From the NCBI GenBank assembly GCA_964416315.1, contig CAYQDR010000013.1, forward strand, positions 1 to 58,439: a stretch of 58,439 nucleotides of DNA, given 5' to 3'. Positions 50,971 to 58,439 of this stretch are shown here, piece after piece. Position 1 is the stretch's first letter. Each line of letters begins with the position of its first letter. Source of the stretch: CAYQDR01 sp964416315. Lineage in GTDB: Bacteria > Methylomirabilota > Methylomirabilia > Rokubacteriales > DASRDR01. The notes beneath the pieces are model-generated. The model was not told the DNA's origin, did not search any database, and saw only the letters and a program-made list of their open reading frames with translations. The translations under genes and the position numbers were made by a program.

Positions 50971-52230
50971 GTGCCCGCTCCCCGTGTCTTCTACGGCTGG
51001 TGGGTCGCCGCCGCCTTCGCCGTCATGGTCTTCCTCTCCACCGGCGTCCGCTTCACCATCGGCCCGTTCCTGAAGCCCCTCGTCGCCGACCTCGGCCTCG
51101 ACCGGGCGAGCTTCTCGCTCGTCGTGTCGCTATCGCTCTTCCTCTACGGCGCCTTCATGCCGTTCGTCGGGCGGCTCGTGGATCGCTGGGGGGCGCGCCC
51201 CGTGATGGTCGCGGGGACGCTCGTCCTCGCGGGCTCGGTGGCGGCGACCGGGCTCGCGACGCGCCTCTGGCACCTCCACCTCACCTACGGGATCCTGGTC
51301 GCCCTGGGCCTCGCGGCGACCGGCCACGTGGTCGCCTCGGCCATCCTCGCGCGCTGGTTCACCCGGCGGCGGGCGACGGCCTTGTCCGTGATCGGCGGGG
51401 CCTCGATGGCCGGGATGAGTCTCCTCGTCCCCGTCGCGATGTGGCTCATCCTGGCGATCGGCTGGCGGGCGACCTACGGGCTCTTCGGCCTCGCGCTGTT
51501 CCTCACGCTCATGCCGCTCGCGCTCTGGGTCGTCCGCGAGACCCCGGAATCCATGGGGCTCACGCCGGACGGGCTCCCGCCCGAGCCGGCGAGCGCCGGT
51601 CACGCGCCGGTCGAGCGCACGGAGATCGGGACGGCCGTGCAGACGCTCTCCTTCTGGCAGCTCTCGGGCGGGCTCTTCACGTGCGGCTTCTCGATGAGCC
51701 TGCTGTCGGCCCACGGCGTCCCGATGCTGACCGACCACGGCTACCCGGACATGGTCGCCTCGTGGGCGATCGGGGTGCTCGGCGCCTCCAGCGTCGCGGG
51801 CTCGGTGCTCCTGGGCGCGATCGCCGATCGCTTCGGCCGGCGGCCCGTGCTGGCCTGGCTCTACGGGACGCGGGCGCTTCTCTTCGCCGGCCTGTTCCTG
51901 GTCCACGACAGCCCGCCCGGGCTCCTCGCCCTCGCCGTCCTCGGGGGCTCGAGCATGTCGGGGACGCTCGCGATGACCTCGGCGCTCTCCGCCGACATCT
52001 TCGGCCGCTTCTCCGTCGGCGCGGTCTTCGGGACGATCTTCGTCGTCCACCAGGCCGGGGCGGCGATCGGATCGTGGCTGGGCGGGTTCTTCTTCGAGGT
52101 GACCGGGGGCTACGGCGCGGCGTTCACGATCGCGTGCGTCCAGCTCGGCGCCGCGGCGATCGTGAGCCTCGCCGTGGACGAGCGCCCCTGCGCCGCGGCG
52201 CGCCTGAGCCCCGTCGCCGGCGGCCGGTAG
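50971..52230 (+). CDS. MFS transporter (oxalate/formate antiporter-like)
   Basis: The 419-residue protein starts APRVFYGWWVAAAFAVMVF, typical of the OFA/monocarboxylate MFS branch. It has the loop motif GRLVDRWGARPVM and about 12 helices. The frame is open back to 50935, but the promoter occupies that stretch, so I start at the GTG at 50971. An internal GRRPVLAWLYG repeats the loop motif in the second half. Likely substrates are small organic acids; the divergent amidase gene suggests a functional pair. Confidence 0.85.
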   Translation: MPAPRVFYGWWVAAAFAVMVFLSTGVRFTIGPFLKPLVADLGLDRASFSLVVSLSLFLYGAFMPFVGRLVDRWGARPVMVAGTLVLAGSVAATGLATRLWHLHLTYGILVALGLAATGHVVASAILARWFTRRRATALSVIGGASMAGMSLLVPVAMWLILAIGWRATYGLFGLALFLTLMPLALWVVRETPESMGLTPDGLPPEPASAGHAPVERTEIGTAVQTLSFWQLSGGLFTCGFSMSLLSAHGVPMLTDHGYPDMVASWAIGVLGASSVAGSVLLGAIADRFGRRPVLAWLYGTRALLFAGLFLVHDSPPGLLALAVLGGSSMSGTLAMTSALSADIFGRFSVGAVFGTIFVVHQAGAAIGSWLGGFFFEVTGGYGAAFTIACVQLGAAAIVSLAVDERPCAAARLSPVAGGR

Positions 52231-52246
52231 TCCTCCCTCACCCCAG

Positions 52247-52273
52247 CCCTCTCCCTCTCGAGGAGGGAGAGGG
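52247..52273. repeat. CCCTCTCCCTC hairpin, copy 7
   Basis: CCCTCTCCCTC/GAGGGAGAGGG with loop TCGAG, preceded by CCCTCACCCC. It lies between the convergent MFS and DppC-like genes and may serve as a bidirectional terminator. Confidence 0.82.
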
Positions 52274-52290
52274 GCCTCGAAGGGTGGGCT

Positions 52291-53178
52291 TCAGCGCACC
52301 TTCAGGAGATCCCGCAAGCCGTCCCCGACCATGTTGATCGCGAGGACCGTCGCGGCGAGGAACAGGCCGGGGAAGAGGATGATCCAGAAGGCGAGCTGCA
52401 CGTACGCGCGCCCCTCGGCCATGATGTTCCCCCACGACGGGATGTGGGGCGGCGTGCCCGCACCGAGGAACGAGAGGTAGGCCTCGACCAGCATCGCCGA
52501 GGCGCAAATGTAGGTGCCCTGGACGATCAGCGGGGCGACCAGCGCCGGCAGCACGTAGCGGACCAGGATCCGCGGGGTGCCGACTCCGAGGGCGCGAGCG
52601 CCTTCGACCATGAGGTGCTCCCGGAGGGAGAGGACCGAGGCGCGCACGAGGCGCACCACCCGGGGGATCTCGGGGATCACCAGCGCGATGATGACGTTCC
52701 GGACGCTCCCGCGCAGCAGCGCCATGAGCGCCAGCGCCAGCAGGATGGCCGGGATCGCCATCAGGCCGTCCATCACCCGCATCATCACGGCGTCCAGGCG
52801 CCGGTAGAAGCCGATGACGAGGCCGAGGGCCGTGCCGAACAGGAGGCTCGTCACCGCCACCGACGCGCCGACGACCAGCGAGACGCGCGTGCCGTAGATG
52901 GTCCGCGTGTAGATGTCGCGCCCGTACTGGTCGGAGCCGAACCACCACTCGGCCGACGGTGGGCGCAGCCGCTCGGCCGGGCGCAGGGCCTGGGGATCTC
53001 CGGTCCACCACACGGGGGCCAGCGCGCCGCCCGCCACCACCGCGACGAGGGCGAGGAGCCCCACGACCAGTGTCGGGTTCCGGACGAGGAAGCGGCGCGC
53101 CTGGGCGAGCGCGCCGTGCTCCGCAGGGGCCCCGGCGAGGAGCAGGTCGGCGGTCGAGGCGGGGGAGCGGATCGCCAT
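52291..53178 (-). CDS. Peptide/nickel-type ABC permease (DppC-like)
   Basis: The 295-residue inner-membrane permease has an N-terminal extension, six membrane helices, and the DppC hallmark WFGSDQYGRDIYTRTIYG after the first helix. The coupling loop is EGARALGVGTPRILVRYVLP. It is 4 bp after the DppB-like gene. With the family 5 binding protein upstream, it forms an importer for peptides or other oligomers. No ATPase genes (DppD/DppF) are in the window, so these must come from elsewhere. Confidence 0.9.
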   Translation of the reverse strand: MAIRSPASTADLLLAGAPAEHGALAQARRFLVRNPTLVVGLLALVAVVAGGALAPVWWTGDPQALRPAERLRPPSAEWWFGSDQYGRDIYTRTIYGTRVSLVVGASVAVTSLLFGTALGLVIGFYRRLDAVMMRVMDGLMAIPAILLALALMALLRGSVRNVIIALVIPEIPRVVRLVRASVLSLREHLMVEGARALGVGTPRILVRYVLPALVAPLIVQGTYICASAMLVEAYLSFLGAGTPPHIPSWGNIMAEGRAYVQLAFWIILFPGLFLAATVLAINMVGDGLRDLLKVR

Positions 53179-53182
53179 GGCG

Positions 53183-54124
53183 TTAGTACCGGATGCGGGG
53201 ATCGAGCACCGCGTAGAGGAGATCGATGACGAGGTTGATGAGGACGTAGACGCCGGCCACGATCAACAGGACGCCCTGGATCACGGGATAGTCGCGCCGG
53301 ACGATGGCGTCCACCGTGAGCCGGCCCAGGCCCGGGAGCGCGAAGACGCTCTCGGTCACGACGGCGCCGCCGATCAGGAGCGCGAACCCGATCCCGATGA
53401 TCGTGACGACGGGCAGCGACGCGTTCTTGAGCGCGTGGCGGACCAGCACACCCCGCGGCTCGAGCCCCTTCGCGAAGGCGGTGCGGATGTAATCCTCGCT
53501 GAGGACGCCGAGCATGCTGGCGCGCGTCATGCGGGCGATCAACGCCAAGTACACGACCGACAGGGTGCAGGCGGGGAGGATCAGGTGCCGGAGGAAGGGC
53601 CAGAGGCCTTCCTTCAACGGTACGTATCCCTGGACCGGCAGCCAGCCGAGGGAGAGGGCGAAGACGTAGACGAGGATGAAACCGAGCCAGAACACGGGCA
53701 TCGAGAAGCCCGACACGGCGAACAGCATCACGACCCGGTCGGTCCAGGACCCCTGCCGCCAGGCCGCGACAACGCCCAGGGGGACACCGACCGCGACGCT
53801 GATCAGGAGCGCCAGGATGGCGAGGCCCGTGGTCGCCTCGGCCCGCTGGGCGATCAGGGTGCTGACCGGCAGCCCCGAGAAGATGGAGGTCCCGAGGTCG
53901 CCGCGCACCACCTGGCCGAGCCAGATGCCCACCTGGACCAGGAAGGGGCGGTCGAGCCCCAGCTTCGAGCGGATCTTGGCCACCTCGTCCGGCGTCGCAT
54001 AGTCTCCCGCGATGATCACCGCGGGGTCGCCGGGGGTGACGTGGAGCAGGGCGAAGACGGCGATGGCCACCACCCCCATGACGGGGATGGTGGCCATCAG
54101 CCGCCGCAGGATCTGCTGCAGCAT
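53183..54124 (-). CDS. Peptide/nickel-type ABC permease (DppB-like)
   Basis: The 313-residue permease has the DppB pattern: first helix at 7-28, then VTPGDPAVIIAGDYATPDEV, KLGLDRPFLVQVGIWLGQVV and the coupling loop YIRTAFAKGLEPRGVLVRHA. The ATG at 54124 lies 1 base from the stop of the binding-protein gene, so translation is coupled. Its length is usual. Confidence 0.9.
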   Translation of the reverse strand: MLQQILRRLMATIPVMGVVAIAVFALLHVTPGDPAVIIAGDYATPDEVAKIRSKLGLDRPFLVQVGIWLGQVVRGDLGTSIFSGLPVSTLIAQRAEATTGLAILALLISVAVGVPLGVVAAWRQGSWTDRVVMLFAVSGFSMPVFWLGFILVYVFALSLGWLPVQGYVPLKEGLWPFLRHLILPACTLSVVYLALIARMTRASMLGVLSEDYIRTAFAKGLEPRGVLVRHALKNASLPVVTIIGIGFALLIGGAVVTESVFALPGLGRLTVDAIVRRDYPVIQGVLLIVAGVYVLINLVIDLLYAVLDPRIRY

Positions 54125-54125
54125 C

Positions 54126-55721
54126 CTACGCGATCGTGACGTTCCAGAAGAGCGGCGCGGGGAACCGCAGCACGCCCTGGACCTTCTTGCTGAACGCGAA
54201 GGGCAGCGTCCACTGTCCCCACGGCACGTAGAGCACCTCGTCGAGCACGAGCCGCTGGATCTCGTCGGCGAGCTGCTTCTGCTTGGCCTTGTCCGTGGCG
54301 CGCACCCAGTCGAGGCGGAGCTTCTCGATCTGGCCGTTCTCCGGCCAGCCGAACCAGGCGCTGGCGCCGGCCCCTGAGACACCCGCATGGACGGCCGGGT
54401 TGGCCACGTCCGCGCCGGTCCACCACGTGTGGATGACGTTCCACCCACCCTGGGCCGGCGGCTCCTTCTTGGCTCGGCGGGCCAGGTTGGTGGACCAGTC
54501 CACCGCCTGGATGTCCACGTTGAAGCCGACCTGCTGGAGCAGCTCGCGGGTGACGAGCGCGACCGCCGAAAGCGCCTGGATGTCCGTCACCTGGAGGACC
54601 ACCACGGGTCGGCCATCATAGCCCGACTCCTTCACGAGCTGCCGCGCCTTGGCCAGGTCCTGTTTGGCAAGCGCCTCGGCGCCGACCTTGGAGTCGTACG
54701 GCCCGCCGCAGAGGAACACGGCCGGGCACGTCTGGTAGTACTTCGCGACGCCGACCGCGGCCTGGAGGTACTTCGCCTGGTCCATCATGTGGACGAGCGC
54801 CTGCCGCGCCTTCTTGTTGTTGAACGGCGGGTGGAGGTGGTTCGGTCGCAGCCACCCCTGCTGCCCGCGCGGGTCGAAGACGAAGACGGTCAGCGCCGGG
54901 TTCTGCTCGACCCGTGGGACGAAGTCCACGGGCGGGTTCTCCCACCAGTCCACCTCGCCCCGCTCGAGCGCGGCGCTGGCCGTCGTGGCATCGGGGATGT
55001 ATCGCCAGAGCACCTTGTCCAGGTGCACGACCTTGCCGCCCGTGGAGCCGCTGGATGGCTCCTTCCGCGGGACGTAGTCGGGGTTGCGGACGTACACGAC
55101 CTGGTTGCCCGGCTGCCACTCGTCCTTGACGAACCGGAAGGGTCCGCTGCCGATGAACTCCTTGATCTGCTCGGTGTCGGGTGTGGCCGCCACGGGCGCC
55201 GGCATGATGAACGGCACGTTGCTCGAGGGCTTCCCGAGGGCCTCCAGGACGGGGCCGAACGGCGCGCTCAGCTCGAGCGCGAAGGTCTTCCGGTCCACGG
55301 GCGCGAGCTTCGCGGTGTGGGCCGCGAGAAGCTTCCCGAAGGGGTCGCGCTTCGTCCAGCGCTTGATCGACTCGGTGCAGTCCTCCGAGACCACGGGCTT
55401 CCCGTCGTGCCACTTGAGCCCGTCCCGGAGGGTGAAGCTCCACTTCATCGCGTCCTTCGACACGCTCCACTTGTCCACCATCTGCGGCTTGATCTCGTCC
55501 TTCTCGTCCGTCCCGAAGAGGGTGTCGTAGATGAGGTAGCTGTGATTCCGCGTGATGTACGCGGTCGTCCAGATGGGGTCGAGCACCTTGAGGTCCGCGT
55601 GCGCGATGAACCGCATCGTGCCGCCGCGCTTTTGCGCGTGCACGTAAGGCGCCCGGACCGCGAGCGACGCGGCCGCCGCGGTTGTCCCTGCCAGGAACTG
55701 TCGACGACTCACCATGGCCAT
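54126..55721 (-). CDS. Peptide ABC transporter substrate-binding protein (family 5)
   Basis: The 531-residue periplasmic protein has a Tat signal (SRRQFLAGTTAAAASLAVRA, cleavage near YVHAQ). It has SBP_bac_5 landmarks: DPIWTTAYITRNHSYLIYDT, KWSFTLRDGLKWHDGKPV and FNNKKARQALVHMMDQ. Preferred ligands of the family are peptides, but nickel and opines are also known. The start at 55721 follows GGAGGAGGTG. A good promoter lies 46 bases upstream. It is the first gene of the operon with the two permeases. Confidence 0.92.
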   Translation of the reverse strand: MAMVSRRQFLAGTTAAAASLAVRAPYVHAQKRGGTMRFIAHADLKVLDPIWTTAYITRNHSYLIYDTLFGTDEKDEIKPQMVDKWSVSKDAMKWSFTLRDGLKWHDGKPVVSEDCTESIKRWTKRDPFGKLLAAHTAKLAPVDRKTFALELSAPFGPVLEALGKPSSNVPFIMPAPVAATPDTEQIKEFIGSGPFRFVKDEWQPGNQVVYVRNPDYVPRKEPSSGSTGGKVVHLDKVLWRYIPDATTASAALERGEVDWWENPPVDFVPRVEQNPALTVFVFDPRGQQGWLRPNHLHPPFNNKKARQALVHMMDQAKYLQAAVGVAKYYQTCPAVFLCGGPYDSKVGAEALAKQDLAKARQLVKESGYDGRPVVVLQVTDIQALSAVALVTRELLQQVGFNVDIQAVDWSTNLARRAKKEPPAQGGWNVIHTWWTGADVANPAVHAGVSGAGASAWFGWPENGQIEKLRLDWVRATDKAKQKQLADEIQRLVLDEVLYVPWGQWTLPFAFSKKVQGVLRFPAPLFWNVTIA

Positions 55722-55766
55722 GACGCACCTCCTCCAGTCCGAACGGTGATCCGCGGGTCGGGCCTC

Positions 55767-55796
55767 ATTCTATGGTGGGCGTTCGAGTGCCGTCAA
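55767..55796 (-). promoter_or_regulatory. Predicted promoter of the peptide importer operon
   Basis: Minus strand: TTGACG (55796-55791), 18-base spacer, TAGAAT (55772-55767). The expected leader is about 40 bases and contains GGAGGAGG. Confidence 0.6.
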
Positions 55797-55831
55797 CCCG
55801 CGCGGTCCGAGGGTGCCGGGACTCGGCCGAA

Positions 55832-56446
55832 TCACGGGCCTGCCCAGGAAAAGCGGGAGAAGAGCGCGTGCGTCCCCGCCGTCGTCAGGCTCAGGCCGCG
55901 GTCTCCGTAGCGCGTGGTCCCGAGCGCGAGCACCTGGGTCGGCGCGTGGATCTGGTTGAACACGTTCTCCAGGAGGGCCTCCCGCCCGCGGTCCGCCCCC
56001 TTGATCGCCTCGATCGCCGTCTCCACGATGCCGTCGATCCGCAGCGCCTTCCGCCGCCCCCCGTCCTCGAAGTGCATGGGGACCGATCGCGTCTCCAGCC
56101 GCGTCGCGACGAACCCCGCAAGCACCGCCCACCCCCCGCCCGCCTGTCCGGTGAAGATGCGCTCCAGCACGTCGCGCTGCGCCTGGGTGGCGCGCTCGTC
56201 CAGGTAGATCGCCTGCGTCCACCCGCCGGCGATCATCACCGGGGGCGCCTCGGTGATGATGAACGCGTTGAGCCCGTCGAGGTCGAGCGTCCCGTACCGG
56301 CCCTCCTCCACGTGGATCGCCCAGTGACCCACGCAGCGCTCGCCGTCACAGCGCTGCTTGAAGGACACGTGCCCCGGGCACAGGAGCCGGCAGTTGCAGT
56401 TCTCGAACAGGAGCCCCCTGGCCCACCACCGCTCCGTCGGCTCCAT
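55832..56446 (-). CDS. DUF1326 domain protein, copy 1
   Basis: The 204-residue protein belongs to DUF1326. It opens with a Cys cluster, ENCNCRLLCPGHVSF, and ends TAGTHALFSRFSWAGP. Other cysteines occur in RCDGERCVGHW, suggesting a metal or redox site. There is no signal peptide or membrane helix. The family has no established function. It follows copy 2 after a 10-bp gap on the same strand. Confidence 0.85.
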   Translation of the reverse strand: MEPTERWWARGLLFENCNCRLLCPGHVSFKQRCDGERCVGHWAIHVEEGRYGTLDLDGLNAFIITEAPPVMIAGGWTQAIYLDERATQAQRDVLERIFTGQAGGGWAVLAGFVATRLETRSVPMHFEDGGRRKALRIDGIVETAIEAIKGADRGREALLENVFNQIHAPTQVLALGTTRYGDRGLSLTTAGTHALFSRFSWAGP

Positions 56447-56456
56447 CGCTCGCCCC

Positions 56457-57068
56457 TCAGGGCCCCGCCCAGTCGAGGCGGCCGTACTCCGCGCTCTTCC
56501 CGGTGAAGTCCCAGTTCCGGCCCCAGTCGCGGATGCGACTCCGCGCTCCCGTGCTCACGACCAGATCCGCGGCCGCGAAATACCGACTGTTGACGATGCG
56601 GACCAGGCCGTCACCCCTCGCGCCCGGGACCGGTTCGATGAGCCCATCCACGATCTTCGGGATGGTGAACCGCCAGCCCCGCCCCTCCGCTTCGAACTTG
56701 ATCGGCACCAGTCTGGTGCCCAGGAACGTCGCGATCATCATCGACCACCAACCCGGCGGCCCACCGGCACGCCCCGTGAAGATCTCGGTGAGCGCCTCCG
56801 CGGCGGGCGGCCTCGCGCGCTCGTCGAGGTAGAGCCCCAGGGTCCAGTTGCCCTGCTCCATGGGGCCGGGCACCTCCAGGATGAGCCCCACGTTGAGGCC
56901 CTCGAGCCGGGTCGGGCCCGCGTGGCCCTCGGCGATGCGAAACCCCCACCAGGAGTAGCAGACCCCCTGGCTCGGCCTCGCCTTCCCCAGCGACAGGACA
57001 CACGGGCAGTACACCTCGCAGTTGCAGCTCAGCATGAGCTCGCCGCTGATCGTCCAGGCCGCCGCCAT
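56457..57068 (-). CDS. DUF1326 domain protein, copy 2
   Basis: The 203-residue paralogue of the next gene has LMLSCNCEVYCPCVLSLG and the same ending (SAEYGRLDWAGP). It differs from copy 1 in the Cys spacing (CNCxxxCPC against CNCxxxCPG) and lacks the RCDGERC segment. The ATG at 57068 is chosen over a TTG two codons upstream because GGAGG stands about 8 bases before it. The pair probably arose by duplication and may act as a heteromer. Confidence 0.85.
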   Translation of the reverse strand: MAAAWTISGELMLSCNCEVYCPCVLSLGKARPSQGVCYSWWGFRIAEGHAGPTRLEGLNVGLILEVPGPMEQGNWTLGLYLDERARPPAAEALTEIFTGRAGGPPGWWSMMIATFLGTRLVPIKFEAEGRGWRFTIPKIVDGLIEPVPGARGDGLVRIVNSRYFAAADLVVSTGARSRIRDWGRNWDFTGKSAEYGRLDWAGP

Positions 57069-57246
57069 GCCCAAGTCCTCCGCCTCCCAACGGGCTAAGA
57101 CTCTATCTCAACCGATTTCTCCACGCGACTAGGGACCGTGGCAGCGTGGCAGGGCTGAGCAGCCTCACGGTCGCGCCCCTTGCGGCCTGAGGCTCGCGGC
57201 GTCGCAGACCGAGGCGGCCCAGACTGCCGCCGATCACTCGATCACT

Positions 57247-57638
57247 TCATCCGCCCGGGCGAGCACGGCCGGGAGGATGGTGGGTGGGCACCTCGGCGGC
57301 TGCCGTCTCAGCGAAGCGCCGGGCCTGCTGCCCGATGTCGACACCGACCGTTTTGCTCGATTCCGCCAACAGCTGCCGCGTGATCGCACCGGGCTCGCCC
57401 TCGCCGACTTGCCGCTTGTCCACCCGCGTCGCCGGCACCACACACGGGCTCGTACTGGAGAGAAAGACCTCGTCCGCGGTGTAGAGATCGTAGGGCTGCA
57501 GGTCTTCCTCAACCACGGGGATGTGTAGCTGCGCGGCGAGGTCACGTCCCCAGCGAGGAACCCCCGATCCATCGGATCGATCTTCACCTACCTGAATGGC
57601 ACCCACGCGCCGTTGAAGTACGCGATGTAGTCTGCCAC
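57247..57638 (-). pseudogene. Degraded class IV aminotransferase (branched-chain type)
   Basis: A GTG at 57638 with GGAGGGAG upstream starts ADYIAYFNGAWVPFR, then an in-frame TAG. After it, the frame resumes VKIDPMDRGFLAGDV, the start of a BCAT/D-amino-acid aminotransferase. The middle of the enzyme (about 150 residues, including the PLP Lys) is missing. A shifted frame then gives LHIPVVEEDLQPYDLYTADE and STSPCVVPATRVD, the C-terminal active-site strands. Nonsense codon, deletion and frameshift together make this a dead gene. The stretches 57069-57246 and 57639-57800 show no gene. Confidence 0.8.
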
Positions 57639-57800
57639 CGCTCCCTCCCTCGTGCTGACGTCGGAAGTTCAACTCGCCAGAAACCCGGTTGCTCTTCAGT
57701 GCTTCAATCGCAGGCGAACATGCGTCTCAAGACCATCCCTGGATCGGTCTGATCCAGGAACGCTCCACGGGTGGTCCCATCAGCCACACAGGGCAAACGT

Positions 57801-58439
57801 CTAATCGAAGTTGGCCCATGCTCCCCGCGCAGCGTCACCCAATGACCCCGCAGTCATGCGACGGATCAATACCTCGTCAGACCTCAGCTGCGCAGGGTTG
57901 TAGGGAATCGAATGTGGCGCGTATCCCGGAAATCCAGTCGTCGCCGCCGAAGGACCATCAGGCCACTGTTCTCGAGGCTGAACAAGTAGAGCAGGAGCTC
58001 GACGCCGAGTTCGCCAGAACTCAACCAACAATCCTCCGCCATCTTGTATCAACCCTAGCGCGCTCTCCAATACACCACGCAACGTCATTTCTGCGCTCTC
58101 GGTGAGCACAGGTGGATTGCCAGCCTCTAAGAACATCTCGACGTCGGACCTCCCGGGGTCCCGCGGAAGCTGATGAATCACGTCGGTCCTCAAAACTGGT
58201 CTACCGTTAGGATCGACGATGCCCGAAGGAGTTGGCCGAAGTTCGGCCATCTGTAAGCGGCGGCCCCGATGAATCAGCATGTTCCTCAGGTCTATTACCC
58301 AAGGGAGCCAGCCTCGAGGGCCTGCCCGTTCAATCGCTGCCTCAAGCCGCTCTCCAAGCTCGACCTGAGCTCGCTCGCCGGCAGTGTGTTCGGGCTCACG
58401 GTTTCTGACAGCACTCTGCTCGGGATCATTGTGCTCGCC
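57801..58439 (-). CDS. Hypothetical HEPN-like protein, 5' end beyond the window
   Basis: The frame is open from the right edge to a stop at 57801, at least 212 residues. An internal ATG at 58280 is not the true start, because the 53 codons before it are clearly coding (ERLEAAIERAGPRGWLPWVI). The motif IDLRNMLIHRGRR gives an R-x4-H pattern in a helix, as in HEPN RNase or transmission domains. The C-terminal half is polar and unassigned. Base composition is less GC-rich than the rest of the window, suggesting acquisition. HEPN membership is tentative. Confidence 0.5.
   Translation of the reverse strand, partial: GEHNDPEQSAVRNREPEHTAGERAQVELGERLEAAIERAGPRGWLPWVIDLRNMLIHRGRRLQMAELRPTPSGIVDPNGRPVLRTDVIHQLPRDPGRSDVEMFLEAGNPPVLTESAEMTLRGVLESALGLIQDGGGLLVEFWRTRRRAPALLVQPREQWPDGPSAATTGFPGYAPHSIPYNPAQLRSDEVLIRRMTAGSLGDAARGAWANFD

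Noticed and set aside
1..58439. CRISPR arrays, rRNA or tRNA genes
   Set aside because: No regularly spaced repeats, and no cloverleaf or rRNA-like conserved segments were recognised on either strand by eye.

Overview
The window is about 58 kb of very GC-rich bacterial DNA. It is densely coded, with many 1-4 bp start/stop overlaps and frequent GTG/TTG starts. Several things point to an uncultured soil or subsurface lineage of the Rokubacteria/Methylomirabilota type: many branched-chain amino-acid (HAAT) and peptide ABC importers, amidases, F420-linked enzymes, DUF1326 proteins, and a dispersed CCCTCTCCCC/GGGGAGAGGG hairpin. This assignment is an inference from gene content; no rRNA or tRNA gene was recognised.

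Layout. 1-7.3 kb: a cofE remnant, a cupin, an overlapping acyltransferase-creatininase-F420:NADP oxidoreductase run, then a minus-strand tusA / cysteine desulfurase / HAD / CopD-like operon and an HTH-receiver regulator. The desulfurase lacks the PLP lysine. 7.5-11 kb: citrate synthase, aconitase and a small phosphatase-loop protein. 11-13 kb: an island with two toxin-antitoxin modules (HigBA-like and VapBC-like), gene debris, an attC-like palindrome and flanking 39-bp direct repeats. 13-19.3 kb: a PrpF-like isomerase and a HAAT importer whose binding-protein gene carries an in-frame TAG. 19.3-25.5 kb: a one-carbon/methionine block with a methyltransferase, two core-MetE paralogues around a fused MetF-MetV-like reductase, and a zinc dehydrogenase.

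25.5-32.9 kb is the most interesting part. It appears to be a complete, self-regulated double-glycine peptide secretion system. It has a parvulin-like maturation protein, a C39-peptidase ABC exporter with two N-terminal cNMP-type domains, an HlyD-type adaptor, a sensor-less sigma-54 activator, a near-perfect -24/-12 promoter, and two tiny precursor genes whose leaders end in KGG.

33-38.7 kb: debris, a coiled-coil protein and a second HAAT importer in which permease and both ATPases are one polypeptide. 38.8-46.2 kb: catabolic flavoenzymes, a hydroxyacid dehydrogenase and an amidase. 46.4-52.2 kb: a retropepsin-like protein, a B12-binding radical SAM protein whose apparent stop is very probably a selenocysteine codon (C-U-A-E-P tail followed by a hairpin), two MFS transporters and another amidase. 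52.3-58.4 kb: a peptide ABC importer, two DUF1326 proteins, an aminotransferase pseudogene and a HEPN-like gene running off the right edge.

Four promoters (citrate synthase, HigB-like, VapB-like, MFS) place the -10 box 7-8 bases before the start codon, which suggests leaderless transcripts are common here.
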